The notes under the pieces were generated by a model. The model did not search any database. It saw only the letters and a list, made by a program, of their open reading frames with translations, and was not told the origin of the DNA. Shown piece after piece: positions 54,846 through 64,000 of a stretch of DNA of 64,000 nucleotides. The stretch spans positions 1-64,000 of the forward strand of contig JAGRGY010000002.1 of NCBI GenBank assembly GCA_020445255.1, given 5' to 3'. Positions within the stretch are counted from its first letter, which is position 1, and each line of letters starts with the position of its first letter. A program made the position numbers and the translations under genes. This stretch comes from Gammaproteobacteria bacterium. Its GTDB lineage: Bacteria; Pseudomonadota; Gammaproteobacteria; Chromatiales; Chromatiaceae.

Positions 54846-54860
54846 GTTAACAATGTTCAC
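54846..54860. promoter_or_regulatory. TetR operator candidate O2
   Basis: GTTAACAATGTTCAC is the second copy of the 6-3-6 inverted repeat, 65 bases from the first and about 24 bases before the TetR ATG, well placed for autorepression. Confidence 0.6.
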
Positions 54861-54883
54861 TTTTAGTGCTAAAAAACCGGTTC

Positions 54884-55492
54884 ATGGAGAAACCGCGACA
54901 CCGCTATCACCACGGGCACCTGGCGGAATCACTGCTCGACGCCGTCGACGCCATCGCCACCCAGTTCGGCATCGAGGCCGTCACACTGCGTGCCTGCGCG
55001 AAACGGGTCGGAGTCTCGCCTGCATCGGCGTTCCGGCACTACGACGACAAGCGGGCGCTGCTGACCGCATTCGCGGCGCGTGCCATCAACCAGCTCGCCG
55101 ATGCGATGGAGACCGCCAGGACACAGGCGCAGGAGCGCGGCGGCGACACGCTGCACGCGGTCGGCATGGCCTACGTGACCTTCGCCATCGACAAGCCCGC
55201 GTTTTTTCGCGCGATGTGGCGCGAAGAGACGATCTACGCGGGCGATCCTGACTACCTGGCGGCCGCCGAGCGACTCGCCGGCTACCTGAAGGAGGGATTC
55301 GTCAACACCCTCGACGATGAGGATCCGCGCGCATTCAGCCCGCAGGAACTGCTGGCGTGGTCGTCGGTGCACGGTCTGGCGGCGCTGTTCGTCGACGGCC
55401 CGGTGGCCAAGGAGCGGGACCGCGCGCAGAAACTGCGGCTGGCCGACGCGGTGCTGATGCAGCTCGGCCCGGCATTCTCGCGCCGGGCGTAG
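54884..55492 (+). CDS. TetR-family regulator
   Basis: This 202-residue regulator has an N-terminal helix-turn-helix domain (YHHGHLAESLLDAVDAIATQFGIEAVTLRACAKRVGVSPASAFRHYDDKRALLTAFA in residues 8-64) and a TetR C-terminal domain with FAIDKPAFFRAMWREE and a WSSVHGLAALFVDGP block. ATG 54884 is preferred; a GTG at 54866 in frame is possible. Two matching operator-like repeats lie between it and the divergent DUF2852 gene. Confidence 0.9.
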   Translation: MEKPRHRYHHGHLAESLLDAVDAIATQFGIEAVTLRACAKRVGVSPASAFRHYDDKRALLTAFAARAINQLADAMETARTQAQERGGDTLHAVGMAYVTFAIDKPAFFRAMWREETIYAGDPDYLAAAERLAGYLKEGFVNTLDDEDPRAFSPQELLAWSSVHGLAALFVDGPVAKERDRAQKLRLADAVLMQLGPAFSRRA

Positions 55493-56113
55493 CGACCGCG
55501 CTCAGGCGTCTGCCGGTCAACCCGCCGACACGGCGGCGAACCGGCACCCCACGCCGGCGTCCCGGCTCGACCACCGCGTTGCCGGACGCGCTGGGCCACG
55601 GCCGTTCCGGGCCGACCGGGGCAGTCTTCACAACGAGCGCACGCGACAGACGTCCCGCACGGTGTGCGATATGCCTGTAACGGCACGCCCGACACGCGGA
55701 GAGGCCGCCTGGTCCGGCTGATCCGGGCCGGACGCGACGTCCGATGTGACGCCCGTCGGCGGCACCGAAACCGGCGAAGGAATGCGACGCGCGACCCCGC
55801 CATACGGCCTGTGCCGGATGCACCACGAGGGTGCGAACAGGGGCAGCAAATGGGCGCGACTTGTGCCAAAGTTGCGCACGTACCAGAGTGCCCGCCGGTC
55901 CGCGCATCACGCGGCCCGACAGACGCAGGCCTGTCAGCGGTTTAGGGCGGACCTGCAAATGCGCACGGAACTTGCACAACCCACATCGACTGCTGCCGGA
56001 CGACCCGCTTTCGGCGCCTAAGAACGGGAATGACTATGCCAACCGACATCGCCGTCCACGCCCCTGGCGTTATACGGCGCGGCATTGCGCGGATCGGCGC
56101 GGGGCGATAGCCG
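55493..56113. other. Long GC-rich gap without a recognisable gene
   Basis: These 621 bases have overlapping open frames on both strands, as expected by chance at this GC content, but none has a good ribosome site plus a recognisable sequence. It should contain the promoter for the glycogen cluster and could hide a small RNA or decayed gene. Confidence 0.5.
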
Positions 56114-56827
56114 ATGGGCGCGAGCTGGCAAACCGAGATCGATCCGGCCGCGGTCGCCGACGCGGCCTGCCGCCTGGTCGGCGTCGCCGCGCGCAAGGCG
56201 ATCGCCGAGCGCGGTGTGTTTCGTCTGGTGCTGTCCGGGGGCAGCACACCGAAGGCCACCTATGAACGTCTTGCCAACAGCGATCAGCAGTGGAAGCGCT
56301 GGGTGCTGTATTACGGCGACGAGCGCTGCCTGCCGGCGGACGATCCGGAACGCAACAGTGTCATGGTCGCATCGACCGGGCTGGCCGCGCGCGTCGGCAA
56401 ACACTATCCGATCCCGACCGAACTGGGCGCCAAGCAGGCCGCCAGCAAGTACCGGCCGATCGTCAAGGCGGCCCAGCCGTTCGATCTGGTGTTGCTCGGC
56501 ATCGGCGAGGACGGGCACACCGCGAGCCTGTTCCCGGGCCAGAAGTGGCCGGACAAATCGGTGTTTGCGATCAGCGATGCGCCCAAGCCCCCGGCATCGC
56601 GGGTCACGCTCGGTATCAGGGCACTGCAGAACTGTGCCACGATGCTGGTGCTGATCACAGGCGACAGCAAGGCGGACGCGGTGCGCCGGTGGCGCGCAGG
56701 CGACGATCTGCCGGTCGCACGGGTGAGCGACGTAGACCATGCGCTCGTCCTGATCGACAAAAACTGCCTGATGTTTGCCGGCGGTCAAGCCGAGATGACG
56801 GGTGAGTCGATAAGGTCCGGCCGATGA
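56114..56827 (+). CDS. pgl: 6-phosphogluconolactonase
   Basis: This 237-residue enzyme hydrolyses 6-phosphogluconolactone in the oxidative pentose-phosphate and Entner-Doudoroff routes. Family blocks are FRLVLSGGSTPKATYERLA (phosphate binding), VLYYGDERCLPADDPERNSVM and LVLLGIGEDGHTASLFPG (catalytic His). Its stop overlaps the glk start (ATGA), so the two are coupled. No zwf or edd is visible. Confidence 0.93.
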   Translation: MGASWQTEIDPAAVADAACRLVGVAARKAIAERGVFRLVLSGGSTPKATYERLANSDQQWKRWVLYYGDERCLPADDPERNSVMVASTGLAARVGKHYPIPTELGAKQAASKYRPIVKAAQPFDLVLLGIGEDGHTASLFPGQKWPDKSVFAISDAPKPPASRVTLGIRALQNCATMLVLITGDSKADAVRRWRAGDDLPVARVSDVDHALVLIDKNCLMFAGGQAEMTGESIRSGR

Positions 56828-57774
56828 CCTCGCTGGCAGCAGACATCGGCGGAACCTACAGCCGCCTGGCGTGGCTCGACGAGCGTCGGCCGACGACCGA
56901 GCAGGTCTACGAGAATGCCTGTTTCGACAGCCTCGAATCGGTCATCCAGCACGGACGCGACGCTATCGGCCTCGGCGAACACGCGATCGACCGCATGGTG
57001 CTGGCGGTCCCCGGACCGGTCCAGCGCGACCCGATCGAGCTGACCAACATCAACTGGCGGCTCAGCCGCGATGTCCTGCGCCAGCGCTTTCGCGTCAATC
57101 AGCTCACCCTGGTCAACGATTTTCAGGCAGCGGCACTGGGCGCGATCATGGAGCCCTACGAACACCTGACGGTGCTGAATCCCGGTTCACCGGACGAGGG
57201 ACCCGTGGTCGTGACCGGCGCGGGCACCGGACTCGGCATGGCGTGGATGGCCCGGCGCGACGAAAACGATCTGCCGCAGGCCACCGAGGGTGGGCACATC
57301 GATTTCGCGCCGAGCGGCACCGACCAGGTGGCGCTGCACGGCTGGCTCGCCGAACGCTACGGTCACGTGTCATACGAACGCATCCTGAGTGGTGACGGCC
57401 TGCTCGACGTCTACCGGTGGCGGAGCGGCAATGCCGGTCATGCCGGGTCGCCAGCCGAGGTATCCGCGCTGGTGGACACCGGCGACAAACATGCCACCCG
57501 GGCGGTGCGCCTTTTCGTCGAGATATTCGCCGCTTACGCGGGTAACCTTGCGCTCGCTTTCAATCCGAGCGCAGGCATCTACCTGTGCGGCGGCCTCACC
57601 GCGCACCTGGCATGCCACTTCGACACGGCGACCTTCATGAACGCATTCGGCGCCAAGGGACGCATGAGCGACGTGGTGCGACGGGTTCCCGTGTACCTCA
57701 TCACGCGTCCGAACACCGGCCTCACCGGCGCCATCCGGATCGCCAACCGAACCGCCGCCTCACCATGGCGATGA
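56824..57774 (+). CDS. glk: Glucokinase
   Basis: This 316-residue glucokinase of the bacterial Glk family phosphorylates glucose with ATP. It has the phosphate-1 motif LAADIGGTYSRLAW, NDFQAAALGAI, GAGTGLGMAWM, the EGGHIDFAPSGTDQ block and SGDGLLDVYRW. With MalQ and the glycogen enzymes next door it would feed free glucose into glucose-6-phosphate. A 118-base gap precedes glgC. Confidence 0.94.
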   Translation: MTSLAADIGGTYSRLAWLDERRPTTEQVYENACFDSLESVIQHGRDAIGLGEHAIDRMVLAVPGPVQRDPIELTNINWRLSRDVLRQRFRVNQLTLVNDFQAAALGAIMEPYEHLTVLNPGSPDEGPVVVTGAGTGLGMAWMARRDENDLPQATEGGHIDFAPSGTDQVALHGWLAERYGHVSYERILSGDGLLDVYRWRSGNAGHAGSPAEVSALVDTGDKHATRAVRLFVEIFAAYAGNLALAFNPSAGIYLCGGLTAHLACHFDTATFMNAFGAKGRMSDVVRRVPVYLITRPNTGLTGAIRIANRTAASPWR

Positions 57775-57892
57775 ACAATTTTCGACGACACAGACAACAA
57801 CCACATCCGGCATCGAACCGGAGAATCAGTGGCATGGCGAATCCGACCGTGACCACGCTCGACCATTCAGGTCTTTCGTACAGGGCAGGAAC

Positions 57893-59191
57893 ATGACGAC
57901 CAGCAAAGAGCAGCATCATCTTTACAAGTATTACGTAGAACCGCAGGCGGTCAGCGACCTCACCCGGCGCACACTGGTGCTGGTACTGGCCGGGGGAGAG
58001 GGATCGCGGCTGAAGAATCTGACCAAGTGGCGGGCGAAGCCGGCGGTGCCGTTCGGCGGCAAGTACCGGATCGTCGACTTCGCGCTGTCGAACTGCATCA
58101 ACTCCGGCCTGCGCCGGATCGGGGTGCTGACCCAGTACAAATCGCACTCACTGATCCGTCATCTGCAGCGCGCCTGGGGCTTCATGCGCCCCGAGATCGG
58201 CGAATTCGTCGAGATCATCCCGGCCCAGCAACGTCTGCGCCCCGAGTGGTACCAGGGCACCGCCGACGCGATCTACCAGAACCTCGACATCATCTACCGC
58301 CACGAGCCCGACTACGTGCTGGTCCTCGGCGGCGACCACATCTACACGATGAACTACGCCAAGATGCTGGCCGCACACGTGCAGGCAGATGCCGAGCTGA
58401 CCATCGGCTGCATCGAGGTGCCGCTGGCCGATGCGCGCGAATTTGGCGTGATGTCGGTCGACGAGGATTATCGTATCGTTCGCTTCACCGAGAAACCGGC
58501 CAACCCGGAGCCGGTTCCCGGCAAGCCCGATGTCGCGCTGGCATCGATGGGCATCTACATCTTCTCGATGGAATACCTGACCAAGGCCCTGATACTCGAC
58601 GCCGAGGACGACAGCTCACAGCACGATTTCGGCAAAAACATCGTGCCCGAGGCGGTCCGACAGGCAAAATCGATCGCCTACCCCTACGTGGGCACGCTCG
58701 GCGAACCTGCCTATTGGCGCGATGTCGGATCGCTCGACTCGTACTGGAAGGCCAACATCGAGCTGTGCGACATTGAACCCGAACTCAATCTCTACGAACG
58801 CGACTGGCCGATCTGGACCTACCAGACGCAGAGCCCGCCGGCCAAGTTCGCGTTCGACGACGAGGGTCGGCGCGGCCAGGCGATCGACTCACTGGTTGCC
58901 GGCGGCTGCATCATCTCCGGCGCGAAGGTGAAACGCTCGGTGATCTTTTTCAACACCCAGATCGAAACCGGCAGCTACGTCAAGGAGAGTGTGATCCTGC
59001 CGAAGGTGCGGATCGGACGGAACTGCAAACTGATCCGATGTATCGTCGACAAGGGCACCGTGATCCCTGACGACTTCGAGGTCGGTGTCGACCCGGACGA
59101 GGATCGCAAGCGATTTCTGGTCACCGACCAGGGCATCGTCCTGGTAACCCCTGGCATGATGAACCAGCGCCTGCACTATGAACGAGACTGA
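57893..59191 (+). CDS. glgC: Glucose-1-phosphate adenylyltransferase
   Basis: This 432-residue enzyme makes ADP-glucose, the committed step of glycogen synthesis. Nucleotide-binding LVLAGGEGSRLKNLTKWRAKPAVPFGGKYRIVDFALSNCINSG, the catalytic region VLGGDHIYTMNY and glucose-1-phosphate-binding FTEKPANP are present, followed by a C-terminal left-handed beta-helix with GCIISGAKVKRSVIFFN. AGGA precedes the ATG. GH57 follows after 3 bases. The matching glycogen synthase is not in the window. Confidence 0.97.
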   Translation: MTTSKEQHHLYKYYVEPQAVSDLTRRTLVLVLAGGEGSRLKNLTKWRAKPAVPFGGKYRIVDFALSNCINSGLRRIGVLTQYKSHSLIRHLQRAWGFMRPEIGEFVEIIPAQQRLRPEWYQGTADAIYQNLDIIYRHEPDYVLVLGGDHIYTMNYAKMLAAHVQADAELTIGCIEVPLADAREFGVMSVDEDYRIVRFTEKPANPEPVPGKPDVALASMGIYIFSMEYLTKALILDAEDDSSQHDFGKNIVPEAVRQAKSIAYPYVGTLGEPAYWRDVGSLDSYWKANIELCDIEPELNLYERDWPIWTYQTQSPPAKFAFDDEGRRGQAIDSLVAGGCIISGAKVKRSVIFFNTQIETGSYVKESVILPKVRIGRNCKLIRCIVDKGTVIPDDFEVGVDPDEDRKRFLVTDQGIVLVTPGMMNQRLHYERD

Positions 59192-59194
59192 AAC

Positions 59195-60919
59195 ATGAGC
59201 AACGACGAGCAGCCGCGCATGAACCTGGTGCTGTGCTGGCATATGCACCAGCCATGGTATCGGGAAAGCCAGGACGGCGAATACTGTCTGCCCTGGGTCT
59301 ACCTGCATGGGCTCAAGGATTATGTCGACATGGCCGCGCATCTCGAGGCACATCCGAAGATGCGGTGCGTCGTCAACTTCACGCCGGTATTGCTCGAACA
59401 GCTGGACGACTACGCACAGCAGTTCAAGTCACACCTCGCTTCCGGCACGCCGTTCAGCGATCCGCTGCTGAATCTGCTCGCCGGGATCACGCCGATCCCG
59501 GCAGACGCCGAACAACGTGCCGAGATCGTGCGCGCGTGCCGTCGTGCCCATGCACCGATGATGATCGACGTGCATGCGCGTTTCCGCGCCCTGTTCGACC
59601 TGGTCATGTCGCTCGACCGCAAGCGCGTCGACCCGAGCCGCCTGCGCTATCTGAACGACCAGTTCTTCCTCGATCTGTTGAGCTGGTATCACCTCGCCTG
59701 GCTCGGCCACTCGTTGAAGCGCCTGCCGGACGTGCAGGCGCTGATGGATCGCGAGCAGGAATTCGACGCTGAAGCGCGACAGGTTCTGCTGCGCGTGATG
59801 AGCGATGCATTCGACGGCCTGCTGGCCCGCTATGCCAAGCTCGCGCGCACTGGTCAGATCGAGCTGTCGATGACGCCCTACGGCCACCCGATCGTGCCGC
59901 TGCTGATCGATCTGGGCGCCATGCACTGTTCCCTGCCCGAGGCCAAGGGTCCACAGGCAGACGCCTATCCGGGCGGCAGCGATCGCGCTCGCTGGCACAT
60001 GCGCGAGGGGATCCGTGTCTTCGAGCGCTATCTCGGCTGCAAGCCGACCGGGGTTTGGCTGTCGGAGGGCGGCGTCAGTACCGATGCATTGAAACTGCTC
60101 GACGAGTTCGGTATCCGCTGGAGTGCCTCGGGCGAAGGCGTGTGGGCCAACAGCCGCTTCCTTTCCGGGCTGGACGCACACGGCGAGCAGGCCCGGCGCA
60201 CGCTGTTCTGCTCTCACCAGGTTGACGACTGCAAGACCCGCATGTTCTTCCGCGACGACGGACTCTCCGACATGATCGGATTCGAGTACCAGCAGTGGAA
60301 CGCGGGCGACGCGGCCGCCAACTTCGGCGAGCACCTGAAGAATATCGCGCGTTACCTCGGTGACAGCTGTCACGAGCACGTCGTCAGTGTCGTTCTCGAT
60401 GGCGAGAATGCGTGGGAATACTACCCGGACAACGCCTTTCATTTCCTCGGCGCGCTGTACGAGCACCTCGTGGCGAACCCACACATCCGCTGTGTCACGT
60501 TCACCGAGGCCGTGCCGCTGTGCCCGCCGCAGAAACTGCCGACCCTGTGCCCGGGCAGCTGGGTCTACGGTTCGTTTTCGACCTGGATCGGCGAACGCGA
60601 CAAGAACCGCGCCTGGGACCTGCTGGTGGAGGCCAAGCAGACCTACGACCGGGTGGTCGGCAAGAAGCGCCTGTCCAGCGAAGCCAAAACGCGTCTAGAG
60701 CGTCAGCTGGCGATCTGCGAGGGCTCCGACTGGTTCTGGTGGTTCGGCGATTACAATCCCGCCGACAGCGTGAACGATTTCGACCGGCTGTACCGCAAGC
60801 AGTTGCAGAACCTGTACGAGATGCTCGGCGAACCGCCACCGGCGAATCTCGACCAACCCCTGTCTCGCGGTGGCGGTGCCGCTGAGAACGCTGGCACGAT
60901 GCGACGCGGCCATGGTTGA
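59195..60919 (+). CDS. GH57 family glycoside hydrolase
   Basis: This 574-residue protein starts with NLVLCWHMHQPWYRE, the GH57 first motif (HxHQP). GVWLSEGGVSTDALKLLDEFGIRW carries the family's WLSE-type catalytic-nucleophile glutamate motif, and VVLDGENAWEYY is the later WE-type block. GH57 proteins include alpha-amylases, 4-alpha-glucanotransferases and branching enzymes; this one belongs to the amylase/glucanotransferase-like group of glycogen clusters, exact activity uncertain. It lies 3 bases after glgC and overlaps malQ. Confidence 0.9.
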   Translation: MSNDEQPRMNLVLCWHMHQPWYRESQDGEYCLPWVYLHGLKDYVDMAAHLEAHPKMRCVVNFTPVLLEQLDDYAQQFKSHLASGTPFSDPLLNLLAGITPIPADAEQRAEIVRACRRAHAPMMIDVHARFRALFDLVMSLDRKRVDPSRLRYLNDQFFLDLLSWYHLAWLGHSLKRLPDVQALMDREQEFDAEARQVLLRVMSDAFDGLLARYAKLARTGQIELSMTPYGHPIVPLLIDLGAMHCSLPEAKGPQADAYPGGSDRARWHMREGIRVFERYLGCKPTGVWLSEGGVSTDALKLLDEFGIRWSASGEGVWANSRFLSGLDAHGEQARRTLFCSHQVDDCKTRMFFRDDGLSDMIGFEYQQWNAGDAAANFGEHLKNIARYLGDSCHEHVVSVVLDGENAWEYYPDNAFHFLGALYEHLVANPHIRCVTFTEAVPLCPPQKLPTLCPGSWVYGSFSTWIGERDKNRAWDLLVEAKQTYDRVVGKKRLSSEAKTRLERQLAICEGSDWFWWFGDYNPADSVNDFDRLYRKQLQNLYEMLGEPPPANLDQPLSRGGGAAENAGTMRRGHG

Positions 60920-62270
60920 TTCGGCAGTGCGGCGCAAGGCCGGCATCCTCCTCCACGTCACCTCCCTGCCCTCGGGGCGCATCGACGACGACTGCCTACG
61001 CTGGCTCGATGTCATGGCCGCAAGCGGACTGTCGGTGTGGCAGGTCCTTCCACTTGTGATCCCGGATCCCTTCGGCTCGCCGTATCAGAGTCCGTCGGCG
61101 TTCGCCGTGAACCCGGGACTGCTACCGCTCGACGACGCGCCGGTGACGTCCTCGGCGTTGGACGAATACCGCGCAAAACATGCCGCATGGATCGAGGACT
61201 TCGCACTGTTCGAGGTACTGAAGCGCCGCTTCGGCGACCGTTCCTGGGTCGAGTGGCCGGACCGCTACCGGCATCGCGACGAAGCCGCACTGGCGGCCCT
61301 GCGAATGCAGGCACACACCGAGATCCACACCATCGTCGAGCAGCAGTACCGCGTCGACCGCGCGTGGCGAAGGGTGCGTGAACACGCGCGTGGGCTGGGC
61401 ATCTCGCTGTTCGGCGACATCCCCATCTTCATCGCCCACGACAGTGCCGACACCTGGGCCAACCCGCAGGACTTCCTGCTGAATGACGAGGGCTGCCCAA
61501 CCCACGTCGCCGGCGTGCCACCCGACTATTTCGCCGCGCTCGGCCAGCGCTGGGGCAATCCCCATTATCGCTGGGACCGTATGCAGGCCGACGGCTTCAG
61601 CTGGTGGATCGGACGCATGGCGCGCCAGTTCGCGCTGTACGACCTGGTGCGCATCGATCACTTCCGCGGCCTGGTCGCAGTGTGGATGATCGCCGCCGAG
61701 TCCGAAGCCGCGGTCGACGGATTCTGGCAGGCGACGCCCGGCGACGTCCTGCTGGATACGCTGCGCCAGCATTTCCCCGACCTGCCGATCGTCGCCGAGG
61801 ACCTCGGCGTGATCACCGACGAGGTGCGCCAGCTGAAGAACAAGTATGGCCTTCCGGGGATGTCGGTACTGCAGTTCGCGTTCGATCATTTCGCCGACAA
61901 CCCACACAAGCCGGCCAATATCACGCACGACTGCATCGCGTACACGGGCACTCACGACAATGACACCTGCGTTGGCTGGTTCGGGTCGCTGGACGCGCGC
62001 CAGCGCGCGTTCGTGTTCGAGGTGCTGCAGGCACAGCCCACTCCTGACATCGCCCGCCTGATGATTCGGACCGCGATGCAGAGCAGGGCCCGGCTCGCGA
62101 TCGCACCCTTGCAGGATTACCTCGCGCTGGACAGCAGTGCGCGCATGAACAGACCGGGCGTCGCCGACGGCAACTGGCAATGGCAGTTCGCCTGGGACAT
62201 GCTCCCACCAACATTCAGTGCAGAGATTCGCGAGATGGTTGAAGCGAGCGGGAGACAGGATGTCAAGTAA
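60912..62270 (+). CDS. malQ: 4-alpha-glucanotransferase (amylomaltase)
   Basis: This 452-residue GH77 enzyme transfers alpha-1,4-glucan segments. [52 protein letters not shown] (nucleophile Asp), [14 protein letters not shown] (acid/base Glu) and YTGTHDNDT are all present. The ATG at 60912 lies inside the end of the GH57 gene (8-base overlap), and its 3' end overlaps glgB. It is somewhat short for MalQ, without the N-terminal extra domain of E. coli. Confidence 0.95.
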   Translation: MVDSAVRRKAGILLHVTSLPSGRIDDDCLRWLDVMAASGLSVWQVLPLVIPDPFGSPYQSPSAFAVNPGLLPLDDAPVTSSALDEYRAKHAAWIEDFALFEVLKRRFGDRSWVEWPDRYRHRDEAALAALRMQAHTEIHTIVEQQYRVDRAWRRVREHARGLGISLFGDIPIFIAHDSADTWANPQDFLLNDEGCPTHVAGVPPDYFAALGQRWGNPHYRWDRMQADGFSWWIGRMARQFALYDLVRIDHFRGLVAVWMIAAESEAAVDGFWQATPGDVLLDTLRQHFPDLPIVAEDLGVITDEVRQLKNKYGLPGMSVLQFAFDHFADNPHKPANITHDCIAYTGTHDNDTCVGWFGSLDARQRAFVFEVLQAQPTPDIARLMIRTAMQSRARLAIAPLQDYLALDSSARMNRPGVADGNWQWQFAWDMLPPTFSAEIREMVEASGRQDVK

Positions 62271-64000
62271 GCTGCCCTATCCCCTGGCCATGTTGCAGCG
62301 CGGCGAGTCGCACGACCCGTTCGCGCTGCTCGGTCGACACGACGGCGAACAACATACGCTGGTACGTGAGTTCATGCCGAGCGCCGAAGAGGTCGAGATC
62401 GAGGGTTGCGGCAGCATGCAGCGCATTCCGCATACCGACATCTTCGAATTGACCCTGTCGCCGGAACAGGCGGCCGCGCTGCCACAGCACTACCGGCTGC
62501 AATGGACGGACAAGGCGGACGGCCTGCGGCATGCGGTGATTTCACCCTACACCTTCGGCACCCTGCTGCCGGACATCGACCTGCACCTGTTCAACGAGGG
62601 TCGCCATCACCACGTGTACCGCCTGCTGGGCGCGCACCTGGTGGAAATCGACGGTGTCGCGGGCTGCCGCTTGGCCGTGTGGGCGCCGGCGGTCAAGCGC
62701 GCCAGCGTGGTCGGCGATTTCAACGGCTGGAACGGCCTGCGCCACCCGATGCGCAACCGCGGCGGCTCCGGGGTCTGGGAGCTCTTCATCCCGGGGCTGC
62801 AGGCTGGCGACCTTTACAAGTACGAGTTCATCAGCCGTGACGGCCACCGTCTGCTGAAGTCCGATCCCTATGGCCAGGCGATGACGCTGCGACCCGACAC
62901 CGCGTCGCGCGTCGCCCCACCTTCGCATTTCCAGTGGGGTGACGCCGACTGGCTCCACCACCGCGAACACTGGCGCTGGATGCAGCAGCCGATGTCCATC
63001 TACGAGGTCCATCCGGGTTCATGGCGGCTCCGACCGGACGGGGATTTTCTGAACTTCCGCGAGCTCGCCGATCAACTCGTGCCGTACGTAAGCGAACTCG
63101 GCTACACGCACATCGAACTGCTGCCGGTCATGGAACACCCGCTCGATGAGTCGTGGGGCTATCAGGTATCGGGTTATTTCGCCCCCAGTGCGCGCTTCGG
63201 CGATCCCGACGACCTGCGCTACCTGATCGACCGCTGTCACCAGGCGGGCATCGGCGTCATTCTCGACTGGGTGCCGGGACACTTCCCGAAGGACGACTTC
63301 GCGCTCGCACGATTCACCGGTGACGCGGTCTACGAACACGCCGACCCACGTCTCGGTGAACATCGCGACTGGGGCACCTTGATCTTCAACTATGGCCGGC
63401 GCGAGGTCGGCAACTTCCTGCTCGCCAATGCGGTGTACTGGATCGAGGAGTTCCACGTCGACGGACTGCGCGTCGACGCCGTCGCCTCGATGCTGTATCT
63501 GGACTACTCGCGCAACGAAGGCGAGTGGATCCCAAACCAATACGGCGGTCGCGAAAACCTCGAGGCGATCGAGTTCCTGCGCCATGTCAACGCCGTGCTG
63601 CACGCCCGCTTCCCCGGCGCACTGACCATCGCCGAGGAGTCGACAGCATGGCCGATGGTGTCACGCCCCAACTGGATGGGTGGGCTCGGTTTCAGCATGA
63701 AGTGGAACATGGGCTGGATGAACGACACCCTCAGCTATATCGAGAAGGATCCGGTTCACCGCCGCTACCACCACGACAAGCTGACGTTCAGCCAGCTCTA
63801 TACCTACACCGAGAATTTCGTGCTGCCGCTGTCGCATGACGAGGTCGTGCACATGAAGCGCAGCCTGCTCGACAAGATGCCGAAGGACGCGTGGCAGAAA
63901 TTCGCCAATCTGCGCCTGTTGTTCGCATGGCAGTACGCGCATCCGGGCAAGAAGCTGCTGTTCATGGGAGGCGAGTTCGCGCAGTGGCACGAGTGGCGCG
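62260..64000 (+). CDS. glgB: 1,4-alpha-glucan branching enzyme (C-terminus cut by window edge)
   Basis: The visible 580 residues include the N-terminal CBM48 domains (about 20-220, with [15 protein letters not shown]) and most of the GH13 barrel: [39 protein letters not shown] (nucleophile Asp), [12 protein letters not shown] (acid Glu) and [10 protein letters not shown]. It forms alpha-1,6 branches in glycogen. The ATG at 62260, with GGGAGACAGG upstream, overlaps malQ by 11 bases. About 150 residues should lie beyond the window. Confidence 0.96.
   Translation, partial: MSSKLPYPLAMLQRGESHDPFALLGRHDGEQHTLVREFMPSAEEVEIEGCGSMQRIPHTDIFELTLSPEQAAALPQHYRLQWTDKADGLRHAVISPYTFGTLLPDIDLHLFNEGRHHHVYRLLGAHLVEIDGVAGCRLAVWAPAVKRASVVGDFNGWNGLRHPMRNRGGSGVWELFIPGLQAGDLYKYEFISRDGHRLLKSDPYGQAMTLRPDTASRVAPPSHFQWGDADWLHHREHWRWMQQPMSIYEVHPGSWRLRPDGDFLNFRELADQLVPYVSELGYTHIELLPVMEHPLDESWGYQVSGYFAPSARFGDPDDLRYLIDRCHQAGIGVILDWVPGHFPKDDFALARFTGDAVYEHADPRLGEHRDWGTLIFNYGRREVGNFLLANAVYWIEEFHVDGLRVDAVASMLYLDYSRNEGEWIPNQYGGRENLEAIEFLRHVNAVLHARFPGALTIAEESTAWPMVSRPNWMGGLGFSMKWNMGWMNDTLSYIEKDPVHRRYHHDKLTFSQLYTYTENFVLPLSHDEVVHMKRSLLDKMPKDAWQKFANLRLLFAWQYAHPGKKLLFMGGEFAQWHEWR

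Noticed and set aside
1..64000. tRNA, rRNA, CRISPR, transposon or phage genes
   Set aside because: None was recognised by eye on either strand. A dedicated tRNA and repeat search would be needed to exclude small ones.

Overview
The window is a GC-rich, densely coding stretch of bacterial chromosome. The gene content points to a sulfur-oxidising gammaproteobacterium of Chromatiales type (inference). The markers are two sulfur-globule-type envelope proteins, a flavocytochrome-c sulfide dehydrogenase-like dihaem cytochrome, a homodimeric-type pyruvate dehydrogenase E1, NhaD, a glycogen cluster and an enzyme of the osmoprotectant N-acetylglutaminylglutamine amide. No rRNA, tRNA, CRISPR array, insertion sequence or prophage was recognised.

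Layout. 1-4.9 kb: start of aceE, two sulfur-globule-like genes with their own promoter and terminator, mlaA, a TraB/GumN protein. 4.9-8.4 kb: rnt, a translationally coupled TIR-membrane / SLATT (DUF4231) pair that looks like a small defence module, and two divergent DUF533 genes. 8.4-13.3 kb: monothiol glutaredoxin, N-acetylglutaminylglutamine amidotransferase, an orphan hydantoinase-B gene, sodB. 13.5-25.3 kb: argD-argF, an ABC ATPase, an SH3-domain membrane protein, ilvD, a TetR regulator, VIT1-type transporter, oxidoreductase, LysE exporter, a DUF6499-like gene, argE.

25.4-38.6 kb is a complete Tad (tight adherence) pilus locus, all on the minus strand. It is transcribed flp-flp-tadV-AAA ATPase-cpaB-cpaC-lipoprotein-tadZ-tadA-tadB-tadC-tadD-tadE-tadE-tadG and has a near-consensus sigma-54 promoter in front of the first pilin. 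39-42.1 kb holds an ExeA-like ATPase, an HlyD-type protein with a long cytoplasmic N-terminus and a tiny membrane protein. argA follows at 42.5 kb, so argA, D, E and F are scattered over four places.

44-49 kb: a LysR regulator divergent from an SLC13 transporter, then NhaD. 49.3-51.1 kb: mtnB-mtnD-mtnC of methionine salvage. 51.2-55.5 kb: FccA-like cytochrome, dihaem peroxidase, PfkB kinase, DUF2852 protein, TetR regulator with paired operators. 56.1-64 kb: pgl-glk-glgC-GH57-malQ-glgB, a tightly packed glycogen/glucose cluster that runs off the right edge.

The most notable items are the repeat-extended sulfur-globule protein, the TIR/SLATT pair, the sigma-54 promoter of the Tad locus, and the ExeA/HlyD pair.
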